Shown: positions 1-9,362, numbered from the stretch's first letter. The stretch is 64,000 bases of DNA from Candidatus Pelagibacter ubique HIMB140 (GCF_025558165.1 NZ_LAMZ01000001.1:310001-374000), one strand, 5' to 3'. Translations and numbers: made by a program. The notes: generated from the letters alone by a model not told the origin.

Positions 1-1760
1 TTCATATCTGCTTTGTTGATACCAGCAACTCTTACCGGTTTCTTCATCGCATCTCTTCTAAATGGTTCTCCAAGCTCTTGGTTTAGAATTACTTCTATAA
101 ATGTTGTAATTCCTTTCTTTTGATCTTCACAAGATTGCTTGATTGCATTTGTTGTTTCTTCCATTGTTCTAACAGTTACACCTTTTAAACCACATGCATC
201 AGCAACTTTAGCGTAACTTAATTCAGGATCTAATTCAGTTCCAACAAAATTGTTATCAAACCATAGAGTAGTATTTCTTTTTTCTGCTCCCCATTGATAA
301 TTTCTGAAAATTACCATTGTAATTGCAGGCCATTCTTCCCTAGCGCATGAGCTCATTTCATTCATGCTAATTCCAAAAGCTCCATCTCCCGCAAAACCAA
401 TAACTGGAGTATCAGGGCAACCAATTTTTGCACCAAGTATAGATGGAAATCCATAACCACAAGGTCCAAATAAACCTGGGGCTAAATATTTTCTTGGTTT
501 TTCAAAAGTGGGGTAAGCATTACCAATTGCGCAGTTATTTCCAATATCACTTGAAATAATTACGTCATCAGGCATACCAGATTGAATTGCTCTCCAAGCT
601 TGTCTTGGTGACATTCTGTCTGCATCTCTTTCTCTAGCTTCTTTATTCCAAACCGTTCCTTCATCATCATCTTCATGATCTAAACTTGAAAGTTTTTGTA
701 ACCATGCAGATTTTGTTTGGTGAATTAAATCTTTTCTAGCTTGTCTATCAGTATCTCCAGCATTTGAAGATAGTTTTGCTAAAATTTGCTCTGCAACTAA
801 TTTTGCATCACCACTAATTCCAACTGTTACTTTTTTTGTTAAACCAATTCTATCAGGATTAATATCTACCTGAATGATGTTTGCATTTTTTGGCCAATAA
901 TCAATTCCATATCCTGGTAAGGTTGAAAATGGATTTAATCTTGTACCTAGTGCTAAAACAACATCAGCTTTTGAAATTAATTCCATTGCAGCTTTAGAAC
1001 CATTATAACCTAAAGGTCCTACTGCTAGTGGGTGACTTCCTGGAAAACTATCGTTATGTTGATAACCAGAACATACTGGTGCATCTAATTTTTCAGCAAG
1101 ATTTTTAGTAGCATCAATAGCTCCACCAATAACAACACCAGCACCTGAAAGTATTACTGGAAATTTTGCATTAGATAATAAATCAGCAGCTTTAGATACG
1201 GCGTCGTTACCTCCACCTTGTCTTTCTAATCTTACAATTGGTGGTAAATCAATATCAATAACCTGACACCAATAATCTCTTGGAACGTTTATTTGTGCTG
1301 GAGCTGAACCTCTTATAGCTTTTTCGATTACTCTATTAAGAACTTCTGCCATTCTTGATGGATCTCTAACTTCTTCTTGATAACAAACCATATCTTTAAA
1401 TAGGTTCATTTGTTCTACTTCTTGAAATCCACCTTGGCCCATAGTTTTGTTTGCAGCTTGTGGTGTTACCAACAATAAAGGTGTGTGGTTCCAATATGCT
1501 GTTTTAATTGGAGTTACTAGTCCTGTTATTCCTGGTCCATTTTGTGCAATAACCATAGACATTTTGCCTGTAGCTCTTGTGTAACCATCAGCAATTAAAC
1601 CACCATTTGTTTCATGGGCTACATCCCAAAAAGTAATTCCTGCATCAGGAAAAATATCTGATATTGGCATAAAAGCCGAACCAATAATTCCAAAAGCGTG
1701 CTCGATACCATGCATTTGTAAAACTTTTACAAAAGCTTCTTCTGTTGTCATTTTTGTCAT
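1..1760 (-). CDS. xsc: Sulfoacetaldehyde acetyltransferase (3' end outside window)
   Basis: Thiamine-diphosphate enzyme that converts sulfoacetaldehyde plus phosphate to acetyl phosphate and sulfite, the last cytoplasmic step of taurine and other C2-sulfonate breakdown. About 586 residues are visible and no stop is reached before the window edge; the family is roughly 590-600 residues, so nearly all is present. The N-terminal half has the ThDP glutamate context (HETNGG), and the C-terminal half has the ThDP/Mg motif beginning GDGAFG near residue 456. I chose the start at 1760 because AGAGGGG lies about 10 bases upstream on the minus strand; an in-frame ATG three codons later is the alternative. 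It is divergent from suyAB across a 116-base gap. Xsc identity rests on the overall sequence; a generic acetolactate-synthase relative is less likely given the sulfonate neighbours. Confidence 0.94.
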   Translation of the reverse strand, partial: MTKMTTEEAFVKVLQMHGIEHAFGIIGSAFMPISDIFPDAGITFWDVAHETNGGLIADGYTRATGKMSMVIAQNGPGITGLVTPIKTAYWNHTPLLLVTPQAANKTMGQGGFQEVEQMNLFKDMVCYQEEVRDPSRMAEVLNRVIEKAIRGSAPAQINVPRDYWCQVIDIDLPPIVRLERQGGGNDAVSKAADLLSNAKFPVILSGAGVVIGGAIDATKNLAEKLDAPVCSGYQHNDSFPGSHPLAVGPLGYNGSKAAMELISKADVVLALGTRLNPFSTLPGYGIDYWPKNANIIQVDINPDRIGLTKKVTVGISGDAKLVAEQILAKLSSNAGDTDRQARKDLIHQTKSAWLQKLSSLDHEDDDEGTVWNKEARERDADRMSPRQAWRAIQSGMPDDVIISSDIGNNCAIGNAYPTFEKPRKYLAPGLFGPCGYGFPSILGAKIGCPDTPVIGFAGDGAFGISMNEMSSCAREEWPAITMVIFRNYQWGAEKRNTTLWFDNNFVGTELDPELSYAKVADACGLKGVTVRTMEETTNAIKQSCEDQKKGITTFIEVILNQELGEPFRRDAMKKPVRVAGINKADM

Positions 1761-1803
1761 AAGACTAGAACCCCTCTAAAGTATAATTATTAAGAATTTA
1801 TAA

Positions 1804-1864
1804 AATTCGTTTGTCAATTTTCGCGATTAATATATAAGATTTTTTAAAATTCAAACAAACAATT
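1804..1864. promoter_or_regulatory. Divergent xsc/suyAB promoter region with imperfect inverted repeat
   Basis: The 116-base gap between the divergent starts must carry both promoters. It holds an imperfect inverted repeat: AATTCGTTTGT at 1804-1814 and ACAAACAATT at 1855-1864, ten paired positions with one bulged base and 40 bases between the arms. A TATATAAGAT stretch between the arms is a possible -10 element. No regulator gene is adjacent, so a role as operator is only a suggestion. Confidence 0.25.
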
Positions 1865-1876
1865 CGACACAACATT

Positions 1877-2161
1877 ATGGCTACAGACATCATTATACAC
1901 GACGAAAAAGACAACGTGGGAGTAGTTGTTATTGAAAAAATCACTCCGAAACAGGACTGCTCTTGCTGGATTATGGAAAATGACAAGACAGTTAACATTC
2001 AATCTGAAGATGAAATCCCTCTAGGACACAAAATTGCTATGAGCGATTTAAATGAAGGTGACACTATTATTAAATATGGTCATGATATTGGTAAAGTAGT
2101 CAAATCAATCAAAAAAGGTGAACACGTACATGTTCACAACGTCAAAACAAAGAAGTGGTAG
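1877..2161 (+). CDS. suyA: (R)-sulfolactate sulfo-lyase, small subunit
   Basis: Small subunit (94 residues, the expected size) of the lyase that splits 3-sulfolactate into pyruvate and sulfite. The whole protein is one SAF-type domain, homologous to the N-terminal part of altronate/galactarate dehydratases (UxaA family); the GHKIA segment near residue 50 and the His-rich C-terminal end (EHVHVHN) fit this family. It is followed after 4 bases by the large subunit. There is no obvious Shine-Dalgarno upstream, which is common in this AT-rich genome. The pair with suyB and the location next to xsc make sulfolactate use much more likely than sugar-acid dehydration. Confidence 0.9.
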   Translation: MATDIIIHDEKDNVGVVVIEKITPKQDCSCWIMENDKTVNIQSEDEIPLGHKIAMSDLNEGDTIIKYGHDIGKVVKSIKKGEHVHVHNVKTKKW

Positions 2162-2165
2162 TAAT

Positions 2166-3332
2166 ATGGAAATCCCAAAAAGTTTTTTAGGTTATAAAAG
2201 AGAAAATGGCAGAGCTGGAACAAGAAATCATGTAATCATTTTGCCTGTTGATGATATTTCAAATGCTTGTGCTGAAGCTGTCGCAAACAATATCAAAGGC
2301 ACAATTGCATTACCTCACTCGTATGGAAGATTGCAGTTTGGTGCTGATTTAGAATTACATTTTAGAACAATGATAGGTACAGCAAAAAATCCAAATGTTG
2401 CTGCTGCTATAATTATAGGTATTGAGCCTAAATGGACTAAAAGAATTGTTGATGAAGTAGCAAAAACTGGAAAACCTGTTGAAGGTTTTAGTATTGAGGG
2501 TGCTGGTGACATTGAAACAATCATGAAAGCTTCAAAAAAAGCTCAAGAATTTTCAATGTGGGCATCTGAAAAGCAAAGAGAAGAATGTCCAATAAGTGAT
2601 CTTTGGATTTCAGTAAAATGTGGAGAGTCTGACACTACTTCAGGTCTTGCATCCAATCCAACAGTTGGAAATTTAATGGATAAATTAGAACCATTAGGAG
2701 TTCATTTATGTTTTGGTGAAACTTCAGAACTTACAGGTGCTGAAACTGTTTGTGAAAAAAGAGGTAAAACTCCAGAAGCACAAGAGAAGTTTAAAAAAAC
2801 ATGGAATGAATACAATGATTTCATTTTAAAAGAAGCAACAGATGATTTATCAGAAAGTCAACCCACTGCTGGGAATATAGCAGGAGGTCTGACTACAATT
2901 GAAGAAAAAGCATTTGGAAATTTTCAAAAAATAGGATCAAGACAATTCGTAGATGTTTTAACACCTGCTGAAGAACCGCAAAAAGGTCCGGGATTATATT
3001 TTATGGATACTTCTTCAGCTGCAGCAGAATGTGTTACATTACAAGCTGCAGGTGGTTTTAATATTCACTTATTCCCAACAGGACAAGGAAATATTATAGG
3101 AAACCCAATTGAGCCAGTTGTAAAATTAACAGCTAATCCATTAACGGCGGTCAGTATGAAAGAACATATTGACTGTGATGTTTCTAAAATACTTTCTAGA
3201 GAAATGAATTTGGATCAAGCTGGTGATGAACTAATTAAAGCAACTATTAGAACAGCTAATGGAAGGTTAACTTGTGCTGAAGCTTTAGGTCATAGAGAAT
3301 TTGTAATGACTAAGCTTTACAGAAGTGCTTAA
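2166..3332 (+). CDS. suyB: (R)-sulfolactate sulfo-lyase, large subunit
   Basis: Large catalytic subunit of the sulfolactate lyase, an iron-dependent UxaA/altronate-dehydratase family protein (388 residues from the chosen start). Visible family features are the N-terminal [14 protein letters not shown] segment, the [19 protein letters not shown] segment near residue 150, and several conserved cysteines that may bind metal. The reading frame is open upstream to 2118, inside suyA, but the ATG at 2166 is 4 bases after the suyA stop and begins [10 protein letters not shown] as expected for the family. Together with suyA it makes pyruvate plus sulfite, so it adds to the sulfite load produced by xsc. 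Confidence 0.92.
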   Translation: MEIPKSFLGYKRENGRAGTRNHVIILPVDDISNACAEAVANNIKGTIALPHSYGRLQFGADLELHFRTMIGTAKNPNVAAAIIIGIEPKWTKRIVDEVAKTGKPVEGFSIEGAGDIETIMKASKKAQEFSMWASEKQREECPISDLWISVKCGESDTTSGLASNPTVGNLMDKLEPLGVHLCFGETSELTGAETVCEKRGKTPEAQEKFKKTWNEYNDFILKEATDDLSESQPTAGNIAGGLTTIEEKAFGNFQKIGSRQFVDVLTPAEEPQKGPGLYFMDTSSAAAECVTLQAAGGFNIHLFPTGQGNIIGNPIEPVVKLTANPLTAVSMKEHIDCDVSKILSREMNLDQAGDELIKATIRTANGRLTCAEALGHREFVMTKLYRSA

Positions 3333-3348
3333 CAAATAACCCTAGTTT

Positions 3349-4422
3349 ATGACTGAAAATAAGTACCTGGTACTTTTACCTGGTATTATACTTGCGTTTG
3401 TTCTTTACACACTATCGCAAGGTTTAAATAATATTATTGGTATCGAATTATTAGGATATGAAAAAAGTCCTATATCCACTGCAATGATAGCAATCCTTTT
3501 AGGAATGTTCTTTGGAAATGTTTTTAAAATAAGAGAAAGTTTCATAAGAGGTTTGAATTTTACTCAAAAAAATATTTTAAAACTTGGAATAATTTGCTTA
3601 GGTATTCAATTAAAACCTTTTGAGTTTCTTGAATTTGGCGCAATTGCTATTCCTTTAATTGTAATTTGTATTGTAAGTGTATTAGTAGTTATTAAACTTT
3701 TAATTAAGAGATTAAAAATCCCAACAAGAATGGCTTATTTAATATCAATTGGCAGTACAGTTTGTGGAACAACAGCAATCATGGCAACCGCTCCTGTTAT
3801 TGGTGCCAAAAAAAATGAGATATCCTATGCAATTGCGAACATCACTTTGTTTGGAATTCTCTCAATGTTGATCTATCCATACTTTGCAAATTTTTATTTT
3901 AATGGTGAACCACTTCTAATCGGTTTGTTTTTAGGAACTTCTATACATGAAACAGCACAAGTAGCGGCTGCTGGATTGATCTATGATCAGCAATTCAATA
4001 GTCCAGAGACTTTAAATGTAGCAACAGTTACTAAACTAATCAGAAATACCTTTTTGATTATTATGATACCCTTGTTTGCGTATCTTTATAACAGAGGCCA
4101 ATCTAAAGAAAAAAAATACTCAATAATTGATATTTTTCCCTATTTTGTACTTGGATTTGTTGCAATGATTATTGTTCGAAATGTTGGTGATCAAATTTTT
4201 ATTACTAACAATAGTGAAATTTGGCTTAGCACTGTAGATGGAATTAAATCTTTATCAAAAATATTCCTAACAATGGCAATGGCAGCAATTGGTATGTCTA
4301 CCAATTTAAGAGATATAAAAGATATGGGCTATAAACCTTTTGTGGTTGGATTTATTGGAATGGCTACTGTTGGAATTGTTTGTTTGGGAACTATTGAATT
4401 ATATCTTTACTTATTCAATTAA
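3349..4422 (+). CDS. YeiH/PSE-family putative sulfate or sulfite exporter
   Basis: Integral membrane protein of 357 residues with about 10 hydrophobic segments and the YeiH-like (UPF0324, putative sulfate exporter) pattern: GMFFGN after the second segment, KLGIICLGIQL, and STVCGTTAIMATAPVIGAKK in the middle. It starts 16 bases after suyB on the same strand, so it is probably cotranscribed, which suggests export of the sulfite or sulfate released by desulfonation. Members of this family have been placed next to sulfonate genes in other bacteria, but the substrate is rarely proven. Its stop codon overlaps that of the convergent tauE-like gene. Confidence 0.8.
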   Translation: MTENKYLVLLPGIILAFVLYTLSQGLNNIIGIELLGYEKSPISTAMIAILLGMFFGNVFKIRESFIRGLNFTQKNILKLGIICLGIQLKPFEFLEFGAIAIPLIVICIVSVLVVIKLLIKRLKIPTRMAYLISIGSTVCGTTAIMATAPVIGAKKNEISYAIANITLFGILSMLIYPYFANFYFNGEPLLIGLFLGTSIHETAQVAAAGLIYDQQFNSPETLNVATVTKLIRNTFLIIMIPLFAYLYNRGQSKEKKYSIIDIFPYFVLGFVAMIIVRNVGDQIFITNNSEIWLSTVDGIKSLSKIFLTMAMAAIGMSTNLRDIKDMGYKPFVVGFIGMATVGIVCLGTIELYLYLFN

Positions 4423-5498
4423 GATTTCATCAACATTTGTTTTTTAAAATTTGAAAAAAATCTTCTTATAAAAGCTGCTGCTACACCTAAAAATATTGCA
4501 AACATAATTGAAAATAAGCCATAAAAGAATGGCATCTCATTAGAAAAATCTAAAATAAATTGTGAGAAAAAATTTAAATCAGGAATTACAGAAGTGGTTG
4601 TTGAATTTGTATCATGATCTGCAAAAAATGAATCATAAGCAATTGCAATACCAACTGCTAAAATCAAAATAGCCATCAACGCTCTTAATCCTGAGCTATC
4701 AATTTTTTCTCCTAGTTTTTGTCCAATTTGAACACCAATTATTGATCCAATAACAAGTAGAAATACTAAAAGTAAATCAATCGAGCCATAATTAAATGAA
4801 TGCAGGAAAGTAACAATTACACTTACAAAAATAGTAACAAATAATGAAGTTCCAGGAACAAGTTTAGTTGGCATCTTAATTATATAAATCATTGCTGGCA
4901 CTAATATAAATGCTCCACCTATTCCCATTATTGCAGCAATAAAACCAACTACTAAACCAATAGCTATTGGGGTAAAAATACTTTCGTATAATTTGGATTT
5001 TGGAAATCTCATTCTTAAAGGGAGACCATGGATCCAATAATGAACATGTAATTTTTTTTTAACTAAAACGTTTCTTTTAGCTTTATCTATTTCACCAAGA
5101 CTTTCGACTAACATTAAAGATCCAATGATTGCTAAAATATACATGTACGCTAAAGAGATTACGGTATCAATTTTTCCAATACCTTTAAAATAAGAAAAGG
5201 TAAAAATTCCTAATGAGGTACCTATAGCACCGCCAATGACAATCATTAAACCCATTTTGTAATCTAAAGTGTTTTTTAGATAATGTGTTGTTGAACCAGA
5301 AACTGAAGTAGCTAAGATATTGTTTGCTTCATTTGCAACTGCGTATGCAGGAGGAATGCCTAAAAAAATTAAAAAAGGTGTCATTAAAAAACCACCTCCC
5401 ACTCCAAACAATCCAGAAAGGACACCAACGATTGCACTTAATATTAAAATTTCTATTGGATTAACAAAAACTTGAGCGATGGGTAAAAATACATCCAT
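4419..5498 (-). CDS. tauE: TauE/SafE-family sulfite exporter
   Basis: Membrane protein of 359 residues, longer than the usual 250-300 because of a roughly 45-residue loop (about residues 130-175) and a C-terminal extra segment. The two internal halves carry the duplicated TauE glycine motifs (SGLFGVGGGFLMTP near residue 27 and AAIMGIGGAFILVPA near 187). The family exports sulfite or other organosulfur anions. It is the last gene of the probable operon with aprM-aprB-aprA, 28 bases after a 44-residue mini-gene. Linkage to sulfite-producing and sulfite-oxidising genes supports sulfite as the substrate. A second, shorter TauE-family gene lies at 60744-61490. Confidence 0.82.
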   Translation of the reverse strand: MDVFLPIAQVFVNPIEILILSAIVGVLSGLFGVGGGFLMTPFLIFLGIPPAYAVANEANNILATSVSGSTTHYLKNTLDYKMGLMIVIGGAIGTSLGIFTFSYFKGIGKIDTVISLAYMYILAIIGSLMLVESLGEIDKAKRNVLVKKKLHVHYWIHGLPLRMRFPKSKLYESIFTPIAIGLVVGFIAAIMGIGGAFILVPAMIYIIKMPTKLVPGTSLFVTIFVSVIVTFLHSFNYGSIDLLLVFLLVIGSIIGVQIGQKLGEKIDSSGLRALMAILILAVGIAIAYDSFFADHDTNSTTTSVIPDLNFFSQFILDFSNEMPFFYGLFSIMFAIFLGVAAAFIRRFFSNFKKQMLMKS

Positions 5499-5526
5499 TT
5501 AAATAAATAAATTGTTCAAAAACAAC

Positions 5527-5661
5527 TTAGTTAAAAGTAATAAAAGTTCCAACTATAATAACTCCCCAATAAGCAGCTAGACTTAAAAATATACCTGTTT
5601 TCATTAAAGAAACTTTTAAGCTAGTTAGTTTATTGAAAATTTTTACGTTAGAAAATTGCAT
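5527..5661 (-). CDS. Unrecognised 44-residue single-TM mini-protein
   Basis: A 44-codon frame begins at 5661 and ends with TAA at 5527. It encodes a basic N-terminal half (lysines near residues 7, 11, 16 and 21) followed by one clear membrane segment, residues 22-40, containing LAAYWGVIIVGTFI. It lies between orf116 and tauE, 66 bases after the former and 28 before the latter, on the operon strand. An internal ATG at codon 20 would leave only the membrane segment. There is no strong Shine-Dalgarno. I do not recognise a family; a small partner of the exporter or of AprM is possible but unproven. Confidence 0.55.
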   Translation of the reverse strand: MQFSNVKIFNKLTSLKVSLMKTGIFLSLAAYWGVIIVGTFITFN

Positions 5662-5727
5662 TAAATGCGTCAATACACCCAGAGTACAAATTGTCAAATA
5701 TTATTTTAATATTAGATAAATTTTTTT

Positions 5728-6078
5728 CTAATAGATCGTAGCGCCAAAAACTTTAACCATTTCATCCTCAACGCCTAAAACTAACCTTCCCAAAAATTCT
5801 CCTGGAATTTCTTTATTGGTTTGTTTTATCAGAACGGTTATATGCTCTCCTCTTCTAAGACACCCAAAAGGCTCAAACGTTTCGTGAAGATTAGTGATAA
5901 GCTTGTTGTTAGCCCATTGTTTTCCAAGTTCTACTTCATTGGCTCCAAAGAGCATCTGAGTTGAAAAATCTCTAGTAAATCCACCATAATCTTTAAGGTT
6001 TGATGATTTTACCAGGTTGAACCAAATAGGTTTAGCCAACTCATATATTTCATCATCTTTTTTTGATAAAATATCCAT
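5728..6078 (-). CDS. Conserved-looking hypothetical protein of the apr operon
   Basis: A soluble 116-residue protein without signal peptide or membrane segment. It starts 28 bases after aprA on the same strand and so is probably cotranscribed. The sequence has a hydrophilic first half, a GCLRRGEHITVLI core near residue 75 and a final GEFLGRLVLGVEDEMVKVFG stretch. I cannot assign a family. Position between aprA and a sulfite exporter suggests a part in sulfite or APS handling, for example assembly or regulation of the reductase, but nothing in the sequence proves that. Confidence 0.7.
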   Translation of the reverse strand: MDILSKKDDEIYELAKPIWFNLVKSSNLKDYGGFTRDFSTQMLFGANEVELGKQWANNKLITNLHETFEPFGCLRRGEHITVLIKQTNKEIPGEFLGRLVLGVEDEMVKVFGATIY

Positions 6079-6106
6079 AACTTATCTATTTTCTAATTAA
6101 AGTATC

Positions 6107-7966
6107 TTAAGAAGCTTTTTTCTTCTCGTTCTCATCCACGATGTGGTAGACAGGAACCTTCTCCATACTAAATTTACCAGTTTTCGGATCTCTTCTAGAA
6201 ACTGTCAGACAATGCCAATTATCATCATCAAGTTTCATATGATCTCCTCTATAATAGTATCCTGGCCATCTAGTTTCTTCTCTAAATAAAGTATGTTCAG
6301 TTACACACTGAGAAGTTAAAGCTCTATGTTTCAATTCCCAAGCTCTCATTAATTGGTGATAATCCTCAGCTCCAACATGCTCAAGATCTTCTTGAAGCCA
6401 TTCAAGCAATTCAAGACCTCTTTTTAACATATTGCCATTAGTCATATAATTAGATGTAATTCCACCTACATATTCATCCATAATCTTCTGTAGTCTTTGT
6501 AGACCTTGGATTGGTGATATATAGCTAGGAGAAACAGTTCCCCCTGTGATTTCGTTTTGTGCAACAGTGAAGTTTTCAAGTGGTTTGTAGACCATAGCTT
6601 TGAAATCCTCACATTGTTTGTCTGAAACCTTAACTCCTTCAGCTTTTTTATCTTCGATATACTTAACAGCAGCTTTAGCAGCTAATCTACCTTCTGTGAA
6701 AGATCCAGATGAAAACTTATGAGCACTTCCACCTACAGTGTCTCCAGCACCAAATAACCCATCAATTGTAAGCATTCTGTTATAACCCCAGAAATATTCT
6801 GGTGGAGATAAATCTTCAGGACCACTTACCCAAGCTCCTGAACAAGTAGCGTGTGAACCCATAACATATGGTTCTGAGGTTGTTAATTCTGGATTAGTAT
6901 ATTTAGGGTCGATATTTTGAGACGCCCATACTACAGCTTGACCAACAGTCATTCCTAAGAAATTCTCCCAACCAACTGTTTCTAAGTGTGGATCTTGGAA
7001 AGCTTCAGTTGTAACCATGTGAATTGGTCCACCACCAGCAGCAACTTCTTGTATAAAAGCATGATTTCTTAAACAAGTAGGTGTTGGGTGATGATCAATA
7101 TATTCGCCAACTAACTCTTTAGTTTGGTCATACCATTTCTTCTCATAATTTTCCCCATTAGCATTCTGAGTATATGTTTTTAAGTGTAAGAAATAAGCTC
7201 CAACAGGCCCATAACCATCTTTAAATCTACATAACACAATTCTATTTTCCATTTGTGTCATTTTAGCTCCAGCAGCAATAGGAAGAGCATATGCTGAACC
7301 GTTACTCCAAGGAGCGTACCAAGTTCTACCCATTCCTTCTCCAACTGCTCTTGGTTTGAAGATATGAGAAGCACCACCAGCTGCAACTATTACGGCTTTT
7401 GCTCTAAAAACATGAAAATCACCTGTTCTCATGTTAAAGCCAACAGCTCCACCAATTCTATTATCTTGAGACTCATCCATAAGTAAATGAGTGATCATTA
7501 TTCTATTATAAATTTTGTCAGCAGATTTTTTTGCCGCCTCAGCAACAATAGGTTTGTAACTTTCACCATGGATCATGATCTGCCATTTACCTTCTCTTAG
7601 ATATCTTCCAGTTTGTTCATTTTTCATCATTGGAAGACCCCATTCATCAAACATATGAACAGTAGAGTCTACGTGTCTAGCCATGTCGTAACCTAAATCT
7701 TCTCTAACCATTCCCATTAAGTCATTTCTTGCATATCTAACATGGTCTTCAGGTTGATTTTCTCCCCATTGCATCCCCATGTAACAATTAATTGCATAAA
7801 GACCTTGAGCAACAGCTCCACTTCTATCTATGTTTGCTTTTTCTACACAAACAATTTTCATATCTCTTCCCCAGTGTCTAGCTTCGAACGTAGCACCTGT
7901 TCCAGCCATACCGCCACCAACAACTAATATATCGCAATCTTCGTAATGTGTCTTATGTCTAGCCAT
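6107..7966 (-). CDS. aprA: Adenylylsulfate (APS) reductase, alpha subunit
   Basis: FAD-containing catalytic subunit of dissimilatory-type APS reductase (619 residues, family length about 610-660). In an aerobic heterotroph it most likely runs in reverse, oxidising sulfite plus AMP to APS. The N-terminal dinucleotide motif VVGGGMAGTG occupies residues 15-24, and the characteristic WYAPWSNGSAY and RFKDGYGPVGAYF segments, which line the substrate channel in this family, lie in the middle. The ATG overlaps the aprB stop by one base (TAATG), so the two subunits are translationally coupled. No sat (ATP sulfurylase) gene is in the window; APS might be used elsewhere on the chromosome. Confidence 0.96.
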   Translation of the reverse strand: MARHKTHYEDCDILVVGGGMAGTGATFEARHWGRDMKIVCVEKANIDRSGAVAQGLYAINCYMGMQWGENQPEDHVRYARNDLMGMVREDLGYDMARHVDSTVHMFDEWGLPMMKNEQTGRYLREGKWQIMIHGESYKPIVAEAAKKSADKIYNRIMITHLLMDESQDNRIGGAVGFNMRTGDFHVFRAKAVIVAAGGASHIFKPRAVGEGMGRTWYAPWSNGSAYALPIAAGAKMTQMENRIVLCRFKDGYGPVGAYFLHLKTYTQNANGENYEKKWYDQTKELVGEYIDHHPTPTCLRNHAFIQEVAAGGGPIHMVTTEAFQDPHLETVGWENFLGMTVGQAVVWASQNIDPKYTNPELTTSEPYVMGSHATCSGAWVSGPEDLSPPEYFWGYNRMLTIDGLFGAGDTVGGSAHKFSSGSFTEGRLAAKAAVKYIEDKKAEGVKVSDKQCEDFKAMVYKPLENFTVAQNEITGGTVSPSYISPIQGLQRLQKIMDEYVGGITSNYMTNGNMLKRGLELLEWLQEDLEHVGAEDYHQLMRAWELKHRALTSQCVTEHTLFREETRWPGYYYRGDHMKLDDDNWHCLTVSRRDPKTGKFSMEKVPVYHIVDENEKKKAS

Positions 7967-8436
7967 TAGTAGTAAACTCCTTTTTTAAACGACTCTTTTG
8001 GAACTGATGGTAACTCACCATCAATATTTAAACCTTCTGGCTCAGTGTAAAGTCTTTGTGAATTAATCTCACCTTGGTTTGGTTTGTCACCTTCAGCAAG
8101 TTTTGGAATAAATTTACCCCATGGTTTTGTAGTAATTGGAGAAACAAAGTTTTTCTCTGTTCCATTTCTAAATTTAATCTTCCATGAGATTGTTCCTTTT
8201 TCTTCTTCTCTTCTAACTCTAACGCTATGACCCATAGGAGCAAAATCAGCATAACCTCTTACATCAATTGCATGATTTGGACATGCTTTTACACATGAAT
8301 AACATTCCCAACAAAAGTTAGGTTCAATATTTTTTGCACGTCTGATATTTTCATCTATGTGCATAATATCTGATGGACAAATATCCACACAGTGACCACA
8401 GCCATCACATCTTGTCATGTATACGAAAGTTGACAT
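7966..8436 (-). CDS. aprB: APS reductase, beta (iron-sulfur) subunit
   Basis: Electron-transfer subunit of 156 residues with two [4Fe-4S] cluster motifs: Cys10, 13, 16, 20 and Cys42, 45, 48, 52. The tail after residue 75 is the extended arm that wraps the alpha subunit in this family. It sits between aprM (33 bases upstream) and aprA (one-base overlap). AAGGAG lies about 12 bases upstream of the ATG. The beta subunit would pass electrons from FAD to the membrane partner AprM. Confidence 0.96.
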   Translation of the reverse strand: MSTFVYMTRCDGCGHCVDICPSDIMHIDENIRRAKNIEPNFCWECYSCVKACPNHAIDVRGYADFAPMGHSVRVRREEEKGTISWKIKFRNGTEKNFVSPITTKPWGKFIPKLAEGDKPNQGEINSQRLYTEPEGLNIDGELPSVPKESFKKGVYY

Positions 8437-8469
8437 AATTATTTATTCTCCTTTTTTAATTTCATCATA

Positions 8470-9264
8470 TTAATAGTGTTTAGGTTGCTCTCTTTTAATA
8501 CCTAAACCAAACTGTTCAGGCGCGTCAGCAGGAGGAGGTAAGTTGTCTCGTGAACCATCTGCTTCTGCTAAATTTTTTTGGATTGCTGCACCAGGTTTAT
8601 AAAACATGTGTGCAAATTTAGACCAATAAACTCCTCCAAATAAAACTAAATTTGAAAGAACAAATAAAGTCAAAAATAAATAAGATAAACCTGCTTCACC
8701 ATTAGATTGTGTGTAAGACCACAACAAACCAAAAGTCGAACAAGCTAACAGAGCTAAAACAAATAAATCAGCTTTAATTATTCTGTACCAAGGATGCGCT
8801 TCCGCAGATACGTCTACTCTTAAGAAAAACCAGAACCAATATCCACCGATACATGTAAGTATTGCACCTACATGCCAAATCATTGACCATGTAGATGAAG
8901 TTGGTTTATCAGCTCCTGTATAACAGAATACTAGGACTGCTGATGCAACCCAAAATAATATTGTCCCGTACATACCAAGTACATGTGCAAGTCTTCTTTT
9001 TCCAAATCCAAGTTCTGCAGTTGTGCCGATATCATAAACTGTTGTCTTTGCGATAATTGAAGCTCTTTCTCCTGAACTCAATTCCTTAACAGCATTAGCT
9101 TTAGCTTTTTTGGCATTATTAAAAAAATAAGTAACATTTTTGTGAACAATCATTTGTATAATTGTTCCTGCTGCAATTAAAACTACCATAGCAATTATGA
9201 AGCTTTGCATTGCAAAAGGTGAAATTGTTTCAGCTAAAATTGAAAAAGGATTTGTAGATAACAT
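8470..9264 (-). CDS. aprM: AprM, putative membrane anchor of APS reductase
   Basis: Integral membrane protein of 264 residues with about five hydrophobic segments (near residues 19-39, 92-112, 122-148, 165-185 and 192-215). It heads the apr operon. In sulfur oxidisers and SAR11 that lack the QmoABC complex, a gene in this position, aprM, is proposed to anchor AprAB and deliver electrons to the quinone pool; that link is known from gene context rather than biochemistry. Several histidines inside or next to membrane segments (for example in IWHVGAIL) would suit haem or quinone binding, which is my inference. A 98-base gap upstream should carry the operon promoter. Confidence 0.85.
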   Translation of the reverse strand: MLSTNPFSILAETISPFAMQSFIIAMVVLIAAGTIIQMIVHKNVTYFFNNAKKAKANAVKELSSGERASIIAKTTVYDIGTTAELGFGKRRLAHVLGMYGTILFWVASAVLVFCYTGADKPTSSTWSMIWHVGAILTCIGGYWFWFFLRVDVSAEAHPWYRIIKADLFVLALLACSTFGLLWSYTQSNGEAGLSYLFLTLFVLSNLVLFGGVYWSKFAHMFYKPGAAIQKNLAEADGSRDNLPPPADAPEQFGLGIKREQPKHY

Positions 9265-9362
9265 AATTTTTAATTATTTATAAAGTTAGTTTGAGATTTT
9301 CTAGTCTAGTTAAATAAAGAGTTCAACCAAAACTATTGGTCAATTTTGTCATTAATAACAAC

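Noticed and set aside
2118..2165. N-terminal extension of SuyB into suyA
   Set aside because: The extra 16 residues overlap suyA and do not look like the family start; the ATG at 2166 gives a normal SuyB.
6107..9264. apr genes as part of a dissimilatory sulfate-reduction pathway
   Set aside because: No dsrAB, qmo or sat genes are present, the context is aerobic sulfonate use, and aprM replaces qmo; sulfite oxidation is the better reading.
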